A stretch of DNA of 64,000 nt from Acetobacterium sp. KB-1 (GTDB taxonomy: Bacteria > Bacillota > Clostridia > Eubacteriales > Eubacteriaceae): the NCBI RefSeq assembly GCF_003260995.1, contig NZ_CP030040.1:2097995-2161994 (forward strand), written 5' to 3'. The notes below the pieces were generated by a model. The model did not search any database. It was not told where the DNA came from and saw only the letters and a list, made by a program, of their open reading frames with translations. Positions 8,179 through 16,103 of this stretch are shown piece after piece. Numbering within the stretch: position 1 is the first letter of the stretch; each line of letters begins with the position of its first letter. A program made the translations under genes and the position numbers.

Positions 8179-8952
8179 TTATTTTTTTGCCAAACTCTTC
8201 TTAACCGCCACGGCAAAATCCAGGGGCTCTTTTTCGCGCCAGGCTTCATTGGCCAGCACCTCATAAGAGATGGTGTTAATGGTTGGCACGGTTAAAATCT
8301 CGGCCAGCACCTCATCTAGGGGAATGCTGCCTTCGCCGGGAATCCAGTGGCGATCTTCCTTAAAATCATTATCAGAAAGATGCAAGGCCTTGATTCGATG
8401 CTTATGTTTTTTTAAAATCCGGCCGCGATTCTGCTCTTCCAGAAAATCGTGGGAGCTGTCATAGCACATGCCAAACCGGGGCGCATTAATCTGCTCCAGC
8501 AGAAAATCAAGCAGATGCTGCCGGGAGACATTTTCCACCGCCAGATCAACGTTATATTTCTCGGCGGCATCCGCCAGCTCGGAGAAAAAAGCCAAACCCT
8601 TATCCAGATCCGGTGTAAATTCATCCAGATCATTGGTGTGCATCACCATCGCCGGGATTTCAAAATCCTGACAGTCCTTAATAAATCCAATAAACTCGGT
8701 GAGCTTGGGTTTTATCTCCGTCCGGGAGGCCGTCCAGATATCGCTATAGCCGATAAAGGGGGCATGAATATTGGTAATACCCAAGCCGTTTTTTCTAACA
8801 ATTTCCGGGAACTCTTCTTTTTTCAGGGGCCACGGCTCAAACTCATCCTCCCACGAAATCATCGCCTCATCAAAACCGGCACCGGCAATAATTTTAATCC
8901 GCTCTTCAAAAGGCATAAAGTAACCAAACCAGGAAAACATACTATAATTCAT
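8179..8952 (-). CDS. Sugar phosphate isomerase/epimerase-like TIM-barrel protein
   Basis: This 257-residue cytoplasmic protein belongs to the xylose-isomerase-like/AP-endonuclease-2 superfamily. Metal-ligand type motifs appear in order: NIHAPF (~60), ENVSRQH (~143), MCYDSSHD (~165), LHLSDND (~190) and HWIPGEGSI (~203). Full length and all barrel strands seem present. The family includes isomerases, epimerases and dehydratases acting on sugars or keto acids, and the substrate cannot be told from sequence. It is a single gene with its own terminator. Upstream lies a dispersed repeat. Confidence 0.8.
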   Translation of the reverse strand: MNYSMFSWFGYFMPFEERIKIIAGAGFDEAMISWEDEFEPWPLKKEEFPEIVRKNGLGITNIHAPFIGYSDIWTASRTEIKPKLTEFIGFIKDCQDFEIPAMVMHTNDLDEFTPDLDKGLAFFSELADAAEKYNVDLAVENVSRQHLLDFLLEQINAPRFGMCYDSSHDFLEEQNRGRILKKHKHRIKALHLSDNDFKEDRHWIPGEGSIPLDEVLAEILTVPTINTISYEVLANEAWREKEPLDFAVAVKKSLAKK

Positions 8953-9008
8953 CGGTGTCCTACCTTCTCTCTGATCATTTTAGAATTCTTTGGCGCTGTT
9001 CTATGTTC

Positions 9009-9113
9009 GATTAAAGAATTTTGCCAATGAAACTGGTAATTGTGCGGGCGAGGGTCTGACCCCTTGGTCATTAATAATCGCCCTTACATTAAATTTAATT
9101 TAACTTATATAGT
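9009..9113. repeat. Dispersed direct repeat, copy 1 (flanks glycan block)
   Basis: It begins GATTAAAGAATTTTGC and carries GTCTGACCCC then TGGTCATTAATAATCGCCC, ending in a TTACTTATATA-like tail. The same string recurs, slightly diverged and in the same orientation, at 14061-14151. The GGTCTGACCCC core resembles the ends of REP/RAYT-type elements. No transposase is nearby. Confidence 0.75.
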
Positions 9114-9231
9114 ATCTGCTTACTGTAACGCATTTTTAACTTTGTCTGACCAGCAGTCCCTAGTTATCTTTATTAAACTGCGCTATAATAAAGATATAAG
9201 AATTAACAAATTTAAAAACTGGAGACAATCT

Positions 9232-9972
9232 ATGAAAAAACATTACAAGGGTATTCTTATGGCATTAAGCTTTGTTACCCTGTCCGTCATTCTTTATTTT
9301 TTGCACTTCTTAATATTTAATGATCCTCACCATATCTTTATTTACCTTCTTGGTGACATCGCTTTTTTACCGGTGGATGTGTTACTGGTTTCAATTATTT
9401 TTCACAAAATCATCCATGACAAAGATAAAGACGAACGCCTCAAAAAGGTGAACATGGTCGTCAGTGTCTTCTTTTCTGAGATCGGTGTTGAATTAATGGG
9501 CTTTTTCCGTAAAGAAGATACGCATTTAAAAGATTTGCAAGCCGTTTTATTAATCGAACCCCAATGGGATACGCGGGATTACAAAAACGCCATTAAGCAG
9601 ATTAAGAAAATGGACACCCCTTTAAACTTCCAGGGTCCCTGTTTGTCAAATCTCAGCCGCTTTCTCACCTCTAAACGGAAACTTTTACTAACGCTGTTAG
9701 AAAACCCGATCCTGATTGAGCATGAAACCTTTTCCGATCTGATTATGTCTCTGACCCATGCCGAGCAGGAATTGGCCAACCGCAAGGATCTTAACCAGCT
9801 TAAGGATAAGGATCACGCCCACCTGATGACGGATATTGAGCGGGCTCAAAAGCTGCTGCTTTTAGAATGGCTGATCTATATGAACCACCTGCGAAAGTCC
9901 TACCCTTTCCTGTACTCCTTTTCCCTGCGTACCAACCCCTTTGATCCCGACGCCGAGGTGGAGATTAAGTAA
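9232..9972 (+). CDS. Hypothetical membrane protein with two N-terminal helices
   Basis: This 246-residue protein starts at the ATG seven bases after GGAGA; the frame extends ~190 bases upstream into the repeat without a site. Residues ~8-30 and ~37-58 are membrane helices. The remaining ~185 residues are charged and mostly helical, probably cytoplasmic, with no known motif. It is the only plus-strand gene of this block and converges on the glycosyltransferase operon. I do not recognise the family. Confidence 0.7.
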   Translation: MKKHYKGILMALSFVTLSVILYFLHFLIFNDPHHIFIYLLGDIAFLPVDVLLVSIIFHKIIHDKDKDERLKKVNMVVSVFFSEIGVELMGFFRKEDTHLKDLQAVLLIEPQWDTRDYKNAIKQIKKMDTPLNFQGPCLSNLSRFLTSKRKLLLTLLENPILIEHETFSDLIMSLTHAEQELANRKDLNQLKDKDHAHLMTDIERAQKLLLLEWLIYMNHLRKSYPFLYSFSLRTNPFDPDAEVEIK

Positions 9973-9981
9973 CTATAATCC

Positions 9982-10968
9982 TTACTCACTAATGGTTTCG
10001 ACTGACTCGATGGTGTACTTTTGTTTGCTGAAGACCAGCTCCATCAGCATCGATAAATATTTGATAATTACCGCTAAAATTACAAAGACGCCGAAGAATC
10101 CAAAGACGATGACGAGCATCATCGAGGTATAACCAGAAACCACTTCTTCAGTAACATAGCTGACCAGTGTATAGATACCGATGCCAAAGGTAGCCACCAT
10201 CATAAAAACCGCTGCCAACAAGGTCATCTTATAGGCCACGTTGGTAAATAAAATCAGAGAATCCGCTGCCATCTCTTTTCGCTGGTAACGGGTTTCTTTG
10301 TTCTGGGCCTTGGCACAGGATAAATCATTGTCATACTCAATGGTATCAATCTTTAAGCCGCAGTTGGCGTAAACCGCCTTGCGGTAGGGGATCGTCTTGC
10401 TCATCGAATGAACCCGATTGATTGCCCGTCTGGACAGCACCCGAAAGTTTTCTGTTCGCAGCGGATGGGGGCTGTGGGAATAACGGTTAAACACGGTGTA
10501 AAAAAGCCGGGATGTTCTGCGTCCACATTTTTTGGGAGCGGCATTGACGATATCAAAACCGGTGAGGCTGTGATTATACACCGCCATCATCAGGTTGGTA
10601 TCATAATCCATCACCATATTGTCAAATTCAAAAACAAAATCGCCGATGGACAGATCAATTCCGGCATTCATCGAAAGCTCCACACCCTGGTAAAAACTCA
10701 TATTGACCACGTTGATGACCGTCCCGGCGATGCTTTTCCCCATCTCCCTGATGACTGCCAGACTGTTATCATCCGAGGCGTCATTGACGCAGATAATCTG
10801 ATAGTTGTAGAAATTGGCATTTAAAACCGCATTAATTTCTCCCAGAAAATCCCGGATTCGCTCCTCATCATTATAGATATAAATCACCGCCGAAACAAAG
10901 TTTTTTTCTTTGTCCTGGATTTCCACATTATCTTGTATTTCAAATTTACTTGCTCGTTTTTCAGTCAT
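9982..10968 (-). CDS. Family 2 glycosyltransferase with C-terminal membrane helices
   Basis: This 328-residue protein has a GT-A fold: FVSAVIYIYNDEERI, the NDASDDNS nucleotide-binding loop, and a degenerate acidic motif (FEFDNMVMD) where DXD is expected. Two membrane helices follow at about 245-267 and 280-305, as in polyisoprenyl-phosphate glycosyltransferases (GtrB/DPM1 type). It probably loads a sugar on a lipid carrier at the inner membrane face. The missing classical DXD makes activity less certain. Its start overlaps the stop of the upstream flavoenzyme by eight bases, so it is the last gene of a minus-strand operon. Confidence 0.8.
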   Translation of the reverse strand: MTEKRASKFEIQDNVEIQDKEKNFVSAVIYIYNDEERIRDFLGEINAVLNANFYNYQIICVNDASDDNSLAVIREMGKSIAGTVINVVNMSFYQGVELSMNAGIDLSIGDFVFEFDNMVMDYDTNLMMAVYNHSLTGFDIVNAAPKKCGRRTSRLFYTVFNRYSHSPHPLRTENFRVLSRRAINRVHSMSKTIPYRKAVYANCGLKIDTIEYDNDLSCAKAQNKETRYQRKEMAADSLILFTNVAYKMTLLAAVFMMVATFGIGIYTLVSYVTEEVVSGYTSMMLVIVFGFFGVFVILAVIIKYLSMLMELVFSKQKYTIESVETISE

Positions 10969-12115
10969 TTTTTAACACCTCATCCAAATCATAAACGGTA
11001 TTGATTTTTCCGGACAGCACCGATACAAAGGTTGGTTTCTCGCTGACCTTTCGCAGTACCGTGGGTCGGGAGTCGTCCACCTCGGAAGCCTTTAAAATGG
11101 GCTTCATGGAATAGAGCGATCCGACATAGCTAAAGCCGTAATCTTCCTTTAGATATTTCTTGGCCATATTGGACATGTAGGGCCAGGCGGATTTTGGTTT
11201 GGCGATACAATCATTGCAGTTCCCCAGTTGTTCGGGGCTGCAATAACCCCGACTTTTTTCCTGACAATTAAATTTTGGCAAGCTGTCGAAGGATGACAGA
11301 TGGGGGGTAAAGGTCACCGAAGTCAGAGAATGATACCCGGTTTTGCCAAAGGGCATCACCGAAAAGAACGGCCCATCCATTACCGTAATCCCCACCTCCG
11401 GTAGCTTTTCTTCTGGCTGGCAGAGAATGATTTCGCAAAGCTCATACTTAATTTTAAACGGCTCAAAACCTGCCAAAGAAAGAATCTGATTGGTTGAACC
11501 ATAGGTGGCATTTAGCAGAAAACCGGTCTCATATCGCTCTCCCGTTTTTAAGGTGATTAAAAAGGTATCGCCCTGCTTTTTTATCGACGCAATACGGGCC
11601 CCATATTTTATTTCCACATTTTTTCGCATTTTTAGTTGATCGACAAAAAAATGTCCCAGAATCCCAGCGTCGTAGGTGTACTCCCGGGTCAGATAAGCCC
11701 CGTCACAAAGGCCTTTTTTAAAATATTTTTCGGGAATCACCTCATCACAGGGAATTTCCGCCGCTTGACAAAACTGGGTAAACTGTTCCCGGTTAGTCCA
11801 GCTAAAACTACCGCTGGTGGCATAAACCTGCTCAAATTCACTGTGAATGCAGAAATCATAATCCTTGATAAAACGATTAAAATAATGAGCCGATTTGATT
11901 GCCGTAGCATACGACCGCGGATAGTGATACCCCATATGGACGCGGGCCTGGTTGATAAAGGTAGCCCGCTGAAAAGGGGATTCTTCCCATTCCAGCACCA
12001 ATACCCGCTCACCCCGCTCGCCACAGGTCTTAGCAGCGTAAAGGCCGTAAAGACCGGCGCCGATAATAATTTTGTCCCAACTGGTTTTGTTCGAATTGTT
12101 TTTGTTCAAGATCAT
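10961..12115 (-). CDS. FAD-dependent oxidoreductase of a sugar/glycan locus
   Basis: This 384-residue protein starts at an ATG one base after the stop of the aminotransferase gene (TAAGATG). The N-terminal Rossmann motif is IIIGAGLYGLYAA followed by an acidic end of strand 2 (VLVLEWEE), an FAD-binding DAO-like fold. Near residues 295-315 is a cluster of four cysteines (CQ...GYC...GNCNDC) that could bind metal or an Fe-S centre, unusual for DAO proteins. It is translationally coupled both ways within the operon aminotransferase, flavoenzyme, GT2. I infer oxidation or reduction of a sugar or lipid-linked intermediate; the substrate is unknown. Confidence 0.75.
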   Translation of the reverse strand: MILNKNNSNKTSWDKIIIGAGLYGLYAAKTCGERGERVLVLEWEESPFQRATFINQARVHMGYHYPRSYATAIKSAHYFNRFIKDYDFCIHSEFEQVYATSGSFSWTNREQFTQFCQAAEIPCDEVIPEKYFKKGLCDGAYLTREYTYDAGILGHFFVDQLKMRKNVEIKYGARIASIKKQGDTFLITLKTGERYETGFLLNATYGSTNQILSLAGFEPFKIKYELCEIILCQPEEKLPEVGITVMDGPFFSVMPFGKTGYHSLTSVTFTPHLSSFDSLPKFNCQEKSRGYCSPEQLGNCNDCIAKPKSAWPYMSNMAKKYLKEDYGFSYVGSLYSMKPILKASEVDDSRPTVLRKVSEKPTFVSVLSGKINTVYDLDEVLKND

Positions 12116-12116
12116 C

Positions 12117-13229
12117 TTATTGCTCCAGTGCCGTTGGTACAAAGGCATTAATGGCAGCAACAACGGTGTCGATTTCTCCGTCGGTCATTCCATAAAACAA
12201 TGGCAGGGATAAAACCTGATCCGCCAGTTTTTCAGTAATCGGCAGACTGCCTCTTCCTATGTTTAGATAAGCATAGGCTTCCGACAGATGTGGCGGAATG
12301 GGATAATGAATGATGCTGCCGATGCCCGCAGCTTCCAGATAATTTTTCAATTCGTCACGATAGGCGGTGGTAATGACAAACTGATGCCAGACCGTGGTTG
12401 AATGGTCCCGCAGTTTGGGCAAATGGATCACCGGATTGCTAATTTTGTTAAGATAGGTCATGCAAACGCGGTTGCGGTCAGCATTGAGTTGATCCAGATA
12501 GCGAAGCTTAATGTTAAGCAGCCCGGCCTGGAGCTCATCCAAGCGGGAATTGGTGCCGACGACCTTATTATAATAGCGCTTTTCGCTACCATAAAAGCGA
12601 TACATCCGAAAGGCCTGATTAAGCTCGGCGCTGTTGGTGGTAATGGCACCGCCGTCACCAAAAGCACCAAGATTTTTTGATGGATAAAAGCTGAAACAGC
12701 CAATATCGCCAAACGAACCGGTAACCTGACCCTGATAGGTAGCACCATGGCTTTGGGCACAATCTTCCACCAGCCGGAGATTATGTTTTCTGGCAATGGC
12801 CACAATCTTATCCATTTCGCAGCTGGTTCCGTAAAGGTGTACCACCAGAATGGCCTTGGTCTTTTTGGTGATCTTTGCTTCAATTTTATCCGCATCGATA
12901 CTATGGTAAGCGTCCGGCTCGACAAAAACCGGGGTGGCATCGTTAATGGTGATCCCCATCACGCTGGCAATATAAGTGTTTGCCTGAACGATGACCTCGT
13001 CTCCGGCGCCAATGCCCAAAACACGAAAAGAAAGCCACAGGGCATCTAAACAGTTCCCCAGGCCAACGCAGTAATGGGTGCCGATATAGTTTGCAAAATC
13101 TTTTTCAAAGCGTTCTACTTCATTCCCGAGAATATAGTTGCCGCTTCTTAGAATTTCCAACGCTTTATTTTCGTATTCCTGCTGGTGTTCTTCAAAATGC
13201 CGTAGTAAATTATTTGCTGGTACCTTCAT
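12117..13229 (-). CDS. DegT/DnrJ/EryC1/StrS sugar aminotransferase
   Basis: This 370-residue PLP enzyme has a strong GGAGGAGG site. Family marks are the VGLGNCLDAL phosphate-loop segment, VEDCAQSHGA (Asp contacting the PLP nitrogen), and the PLP-lysine motif FYPSKNLGAFGDGG followed by RFYGSEKRY and SRLDELQAG. It would convert a keto group of a nucleotide-linked sugar to an amine, closest in pattern to 3-amino-3,6-dideoxyhexose transaminases such as FdtB. It is part of the operon with the flavoenzyme and GT2 genes, so the product is likely an amino sugar for a surface glycan. Confidence 0.88.
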   Translation of the reverse strand: MKVPANNLLRHFEEHQQEYENKALEILRSGNYILGNEVERFEKDFANYIGTHYCVGLGNCLDALWLSFRVLGIGAGDEVIVQANTYIASVMGITINDATPVFVEPDAYHSIDADKIEAKITKKTKAILVVHLYGTSCEMDKIVAIARKHNLRLVEDCAQSHGATYQGQVTGSFGDIGCFSFYPSKNLGAFGDGGAITTNSAELNQAFRMYRFYGSEKRYYNKVVGTNSRLDELQAGLLNIKLRYLDQLNADRNRVCMTYLNKISNPVIHLPKLRDHSTTVWHQFVITTAYRDELKNYLEAAGIGSIIHYPIPPHLSEAYAYLNIGRGSLPITEKLADQVLSLPLFYGMTDGEIDTVVAAINAFVPTALEQ

Positions 13230-13280
13230 CTTGCCTCCTCCGTTGTCAGGATTTGTCTCGCGATTTTAATTGAAATTTTT

Positions 13281-14018
13281 TTAATTCAATTTTTTCTGAC
13301 GATCTTCTTTAATAAATTCTGACTTTAAAAATTTGATCCGCTTGAGATAGGATACCACAGTTTTAATAACCTTTACCTTAGTATCATAATCATCTTCCCA
13401 AATCACCGGAATATCGTGGACTTCGATGCCCTGACGCTCGGCTCGCAGCAACAGCTCAACGCAATAAAACCAGCCATTGTCCTGGCTGGAAGCGGCAATC
13501 AAGTCGTCAAAGGTCTCTTTCCGGTAAAAATCAAAGCCGCAGAGAGCATCGGTGAACTTATTTCTAAAAACCACATGCAAGAGTCCATTTAGTCCCCGGG
13601 AGGTAAATTCGCGGGATGGTTTACGACCAACCACCATGGAAGCTTGCATCAGCCGGGAGCCTTTAATGATCTGCACCTCAGGCTGGTTTTTAAAAATTTC
13701 TTTGACATCCTCGAGATGCACAATTTTGGTGGAAAGATCAATGTCCATATAGCCGATAATATCACAGCTGTTATCCGCCGCTCCGGTTCGCAGGGCAACC
13801 CCAACCCCCCGCTCGGGTGTTTTTAGATAATGGACCTCTTTGTACGTTTGACACAATCGTCGGCTGATGGCCTCGGTGGCGTCGGTGGAGCCATTATCAA
13901 TGATGGTTAGTTGATAATCAAAAGGCTTGTTTTTTTTGAGAAAAACCAGGGTTTTTAAAATTCCCTTTTCCAGTCGCCGCTCTTCATCGAGAACGGGAAA
14001 TAATATATTTACTTTCAT
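13281..14018 (-). CDS. Family 2 glycosyltransferase (dolichol-P-glucose synthase-like)
   Basis: This 245-residue soluble GT-A enzyme has VNILFPVLDEERRL, the IIDNGSTD nucleotide loop and an MDIDLST metal motif near residue 96. It also carries the LCGFDFYRKE acceptor-region phrase typical of polyprenyl-phosphate sugar transferases. It has no membrane helix, unlike the other GT2 of the locus. It is first in the minus-strand operon, ~50 bases before the aminotransferase gene. Confidence 0.85.
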   Translation of the reverse strand: MKVNILFPVLDEERRLEKGILKTLVFLKKNKPFDYQLTIIDNGSTDATEAISRRLCQTYKEVHYLKTPERGVGVALRTGAADNSCDIIGYMDIDLSTKIVHLEDVKEIFKNQPEVQIIKGSRLMQASMVVGRKPSREFTSRGLNGLLHVVFRNKFTDALCGFDFYRKETFDDLIAASSQDNGWFYCVELLLRAERQGIEVHDIPVIWEDDYDTKVKVIKTVVSYLKRIKFLKSEFIKEDRQKKLN

Positions 14019-14060
14019 GATTCATCCTTTAGCTTTATTGTTTTATTGCTATATACATTG

Positions 14061-14151
14061 GATTAAAGAATTTTGCAAATTGAACTTGTGCAGTCTGACC
14101 CCCTGGTCATTAATAATCGCCCCTACTTAATGCTAATTTTACTTATATATT
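14061..14151. repeat. Dispersed direct repeat, copy 2
   Basis: Same string as 9009-9113 (GATTAAAGAATTTTGC, GTCTGACCCCC, TGGTCATTAATAATCGCCC), same orientation, missing a dozen bases in the middle. The two copies bracket the glycan block exactly. Confidence 0.75.
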
Positions 14152-14157
14152 ATTCAT

Positions 14158-15192
14158 TCACGATTCTTTTAGTTTGGGAATATTGATATCATAGGGCGGG
14201 TAAACCACCCCTTTTTCAGTGATGATCGCGGTGACATTCTGGTGCGGAGTGACATCAAAGGCCGGATTTTCCATGGTCACCCCATCCGGTGCCACTTGAA
14301 CCCCGCCAATATGGCTGATCTCCCGGCAATCCCGCTGCTCAATGACGATCTCATCTCCGGATTTCATGGCAAAATCAATGGTCGAGGTGGGCGCTGCTAC
14401 ATACATCGGGATGCCATGGGCCTTAGCCAATACCGCAACCGAATAGGTGCCGATCTTATTGGCCACATCACCATTAGAAGCAATCCGATCTGCTCCCACA
14501 ATAACACCGTCAATTTTGCCCTGCTTCATCATCCAACCGGCCATGTTATCCGTAATCAGGGTTACCGGAATGCCGTCAGCGTGAAGCTCATAAGCCGTCA
14601 ACCGGGCACCCTGTAGAAAAGGTCGGGTTTCGTCGGCGTAGACGGAAATGTTTTTACCCGCTTCATGGGCTGCCCGAATCACACCCAGGGCTGTCCCGTA
14701 ATCAGCCGTCGCCAAAGCACCGGCATTACAGTGGGTCAGGATGGTATCATTTTGATGGATCAACTCGGCGCCATGCCTGCCCATGTCACGACACATCTGA
14801 ATGTCTTCAGCACAGATAGCTTGGGCTTCATTTTTTAATATCGCAACCAGCTCTACCGGTTCTTTATCGGCATTGGCCACCATCACATCTTCCATCCGCT
14901 TAATGGCCCAGAATAAATTTACGGCGGTGGGGCGGGTGGACGCCAGTAATACGCAAACTTCTTTCATTTTATCATAAAAAACGTCTTTTGGTTCATTTTC
15001 ATATTCCAAAGCACCAAAATAAACACCGTAGCCAGCGGTTACCCCGATGGCCGGTGCGCCTCGAACGATCATATCGACAATGGCTTTGGCAATTTTCCGA
15101 TAATCGGTATAAGAATGGACAATAAACTCGGTGGGAAGCTTGGTCTGGTCAATCAGCTTAAGCTCCCCATCTTCTAAATAAACGGGTTTCAA
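14158..15192 (-). CDS. mtnA: S-methyl-5-thioribose-1-phosphate isomerase
   Basis: This 344-residue enzyme of methionine salvage converts methylthioribose-1-phosphate to methylthioribulose-1-phosphate. Family motifs: RGAPAIGVTAGYG (~45), HCNAGALATADYGTALGVI with the catalytic Cys, DETRPFLQGARLT, and GADRIASNGDVANKIGTY with the catalytic Asp. The TTG start follows GAGGTG and lies two bases after the mtnP stop, so the two are co-translated. No other mtn genes (mtnB, D, W, X, K) are nearby, as expected of anaerobes with a partial or alternative salvage route. Confidence 0.95.
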   Translation of the reverse strand: MKPVYLEDGELKLIDQTKLPTEFIVHSYTDYRKIAKAIVDMIVRGAPAIGVTAGYGVYFGALEYENEPKDVFYDKMKEVCVLLASTRPTAVNLFWAIKRMEDVMVANADKEPVELVAILKNEAQAICAEDIQMCRDMGRHGAELIHQNDTILTHCNAGALATADYGTALGVIRAAHEAGKNISVYADETRPFLQGARLTAYELHADGIPVTLITDNMAGWMMKQGKIDGVIVGADRIASNGDVANKIGTYSVAVLAKAHGIPMYVAAPTSTIDFAMKSGDEIVIEQRDCREISHIGGVQVAPDGVTMENPAFDVTPHQNVTAIITEKGVVYPPYDINIPKLKES

Positions 15193-15194
15193 GC

Positions 15195-15950
15195 CTACAC
15201 CTCTAACTTGTCGATGAGCTTAAAGATCAGCGCTTTTACTTTTTCGGTATTTTCATTTAAAACCCGGATGACATCCTCGTTAGTTACCGGTTTAATCTCC
15301 GGATGATCTTCCAGTCCGGCATCATAATCTGTCACCAGGGCAATGTTCACCACCGGTATTTCCTGTTCCATACAAAGATAGCCTTCGGGATACTGGGTCA
15401 TATTAACGACATCGGCACCCATCATCGCAAACATCCGGCTTTCGGCCACGGTTGAAAAGCGAGGCCCGTTAATAATCACCACGGTACCACCAAAATGGGC
15501 GGTAATTCCACACTCTTTCGCCGCTTCCATGGCCAGCACTCTGAGCTTCTGGTCATAGGGATGAGCCGAGCTGATATGGTTGACCTTTGGTTTTTCAAAG
15601 AAAGTATCTTTACGGCCGGAGGTCATATTGATAAACTGATCGGTTACCACAAAATCGCCGGGTTTGATCTCAAATTTAAGACTGCCCACACAACAAGGTG
15701 AAATAATCGCTTTTACACCCAGGCTTTTTAAGGCGTATATATTGGCCCGGTAATTAATTTCTGAAGGGTTCAAGGTATGTTCTTTTCCATGTCGTGGCAA
15801 AAATGCCACCGTTTTTTCGCCTACCTTGACCAGGCTGATGTCATCCGAAGGTTTACCATAAGGGGTATCCACTTCAATTTTCTTCACGTCTGCACTTAAT
15901 TCATAGAGACCTGAACCACCAATAACGCCAATATCTGCTGAATAATACAT
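15195..15950 (-). CDS. mtnP: S-methyl-5'-thioadenosine phosphorylase
   Basis: This 251-residue enzyme cleaves methylthioadenosine to adenine and methylthioribose-1-phosphate, feeding the adjacent mtnA product. It shows GVIGGSGLY with phosphate-loop Ser, DTPYGKPSD, FLPRHGKEHTLNPSEINYRANI, the NMTQYPE-containing substrate pocket (MTQYPEGYLC) and TDYDAGLEDH. ATG follows AAGGAGA. It is first gene of the pair. Related inosine/guanosine phosphorylases are less likely because of the pairing with mtnA. Confidence 0.93.
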   Translation of the reverse strand: MYYSADIGVIGGSGLYELSADVKKIEVDTPYGKPSDDISLVKVGEKTVAFLPRHGKEHTLNPSEINYRANIYALKSLGVKAIISPCCVGSLKFEIKPGDFVVTDQFINMTSGRKDTFFEKPKVNHISSAHPYDQKLRVLAMEAAKECGITAHFGGTVVIINGPRFSTVAESRMFAMMGADVVNMTQYPEGYLCMEQEIPVVNIALVTDYDAGLEDHPEIKPVTNEDVIRVLNENTEKVKALIFKLIDKLEV

Positions 15951-16103
15951 GATTTCTCTCCTTCTAATTGTTTAAGTATTTCACACGACTCTCTTTTACT
16001 ATATTATCTGTTTATTAATATGACAACTGCTTTAGCGCAAATTAGATTGTGCCCGAAACGGCAAAATTCCATCCCAAACACAATCTAGATTGTCACCATT
16101 ATT
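15951..16103. other. Intergenic region with an AGATTGTG inverted repeat
   Basis: AGATTGTG near 16087 pairs with CACAATCT near 16045 around a ~30-base loop. It lacks a T-run, so I do not call a terminator. Nothing else is seen. Confidence 0.35.

Noticed and set aside
8449-9030. 193-codon plus-strand frame
   Set aside because: Antisense to the TIM-barrel gene, which has full family motifs and its own terminator.
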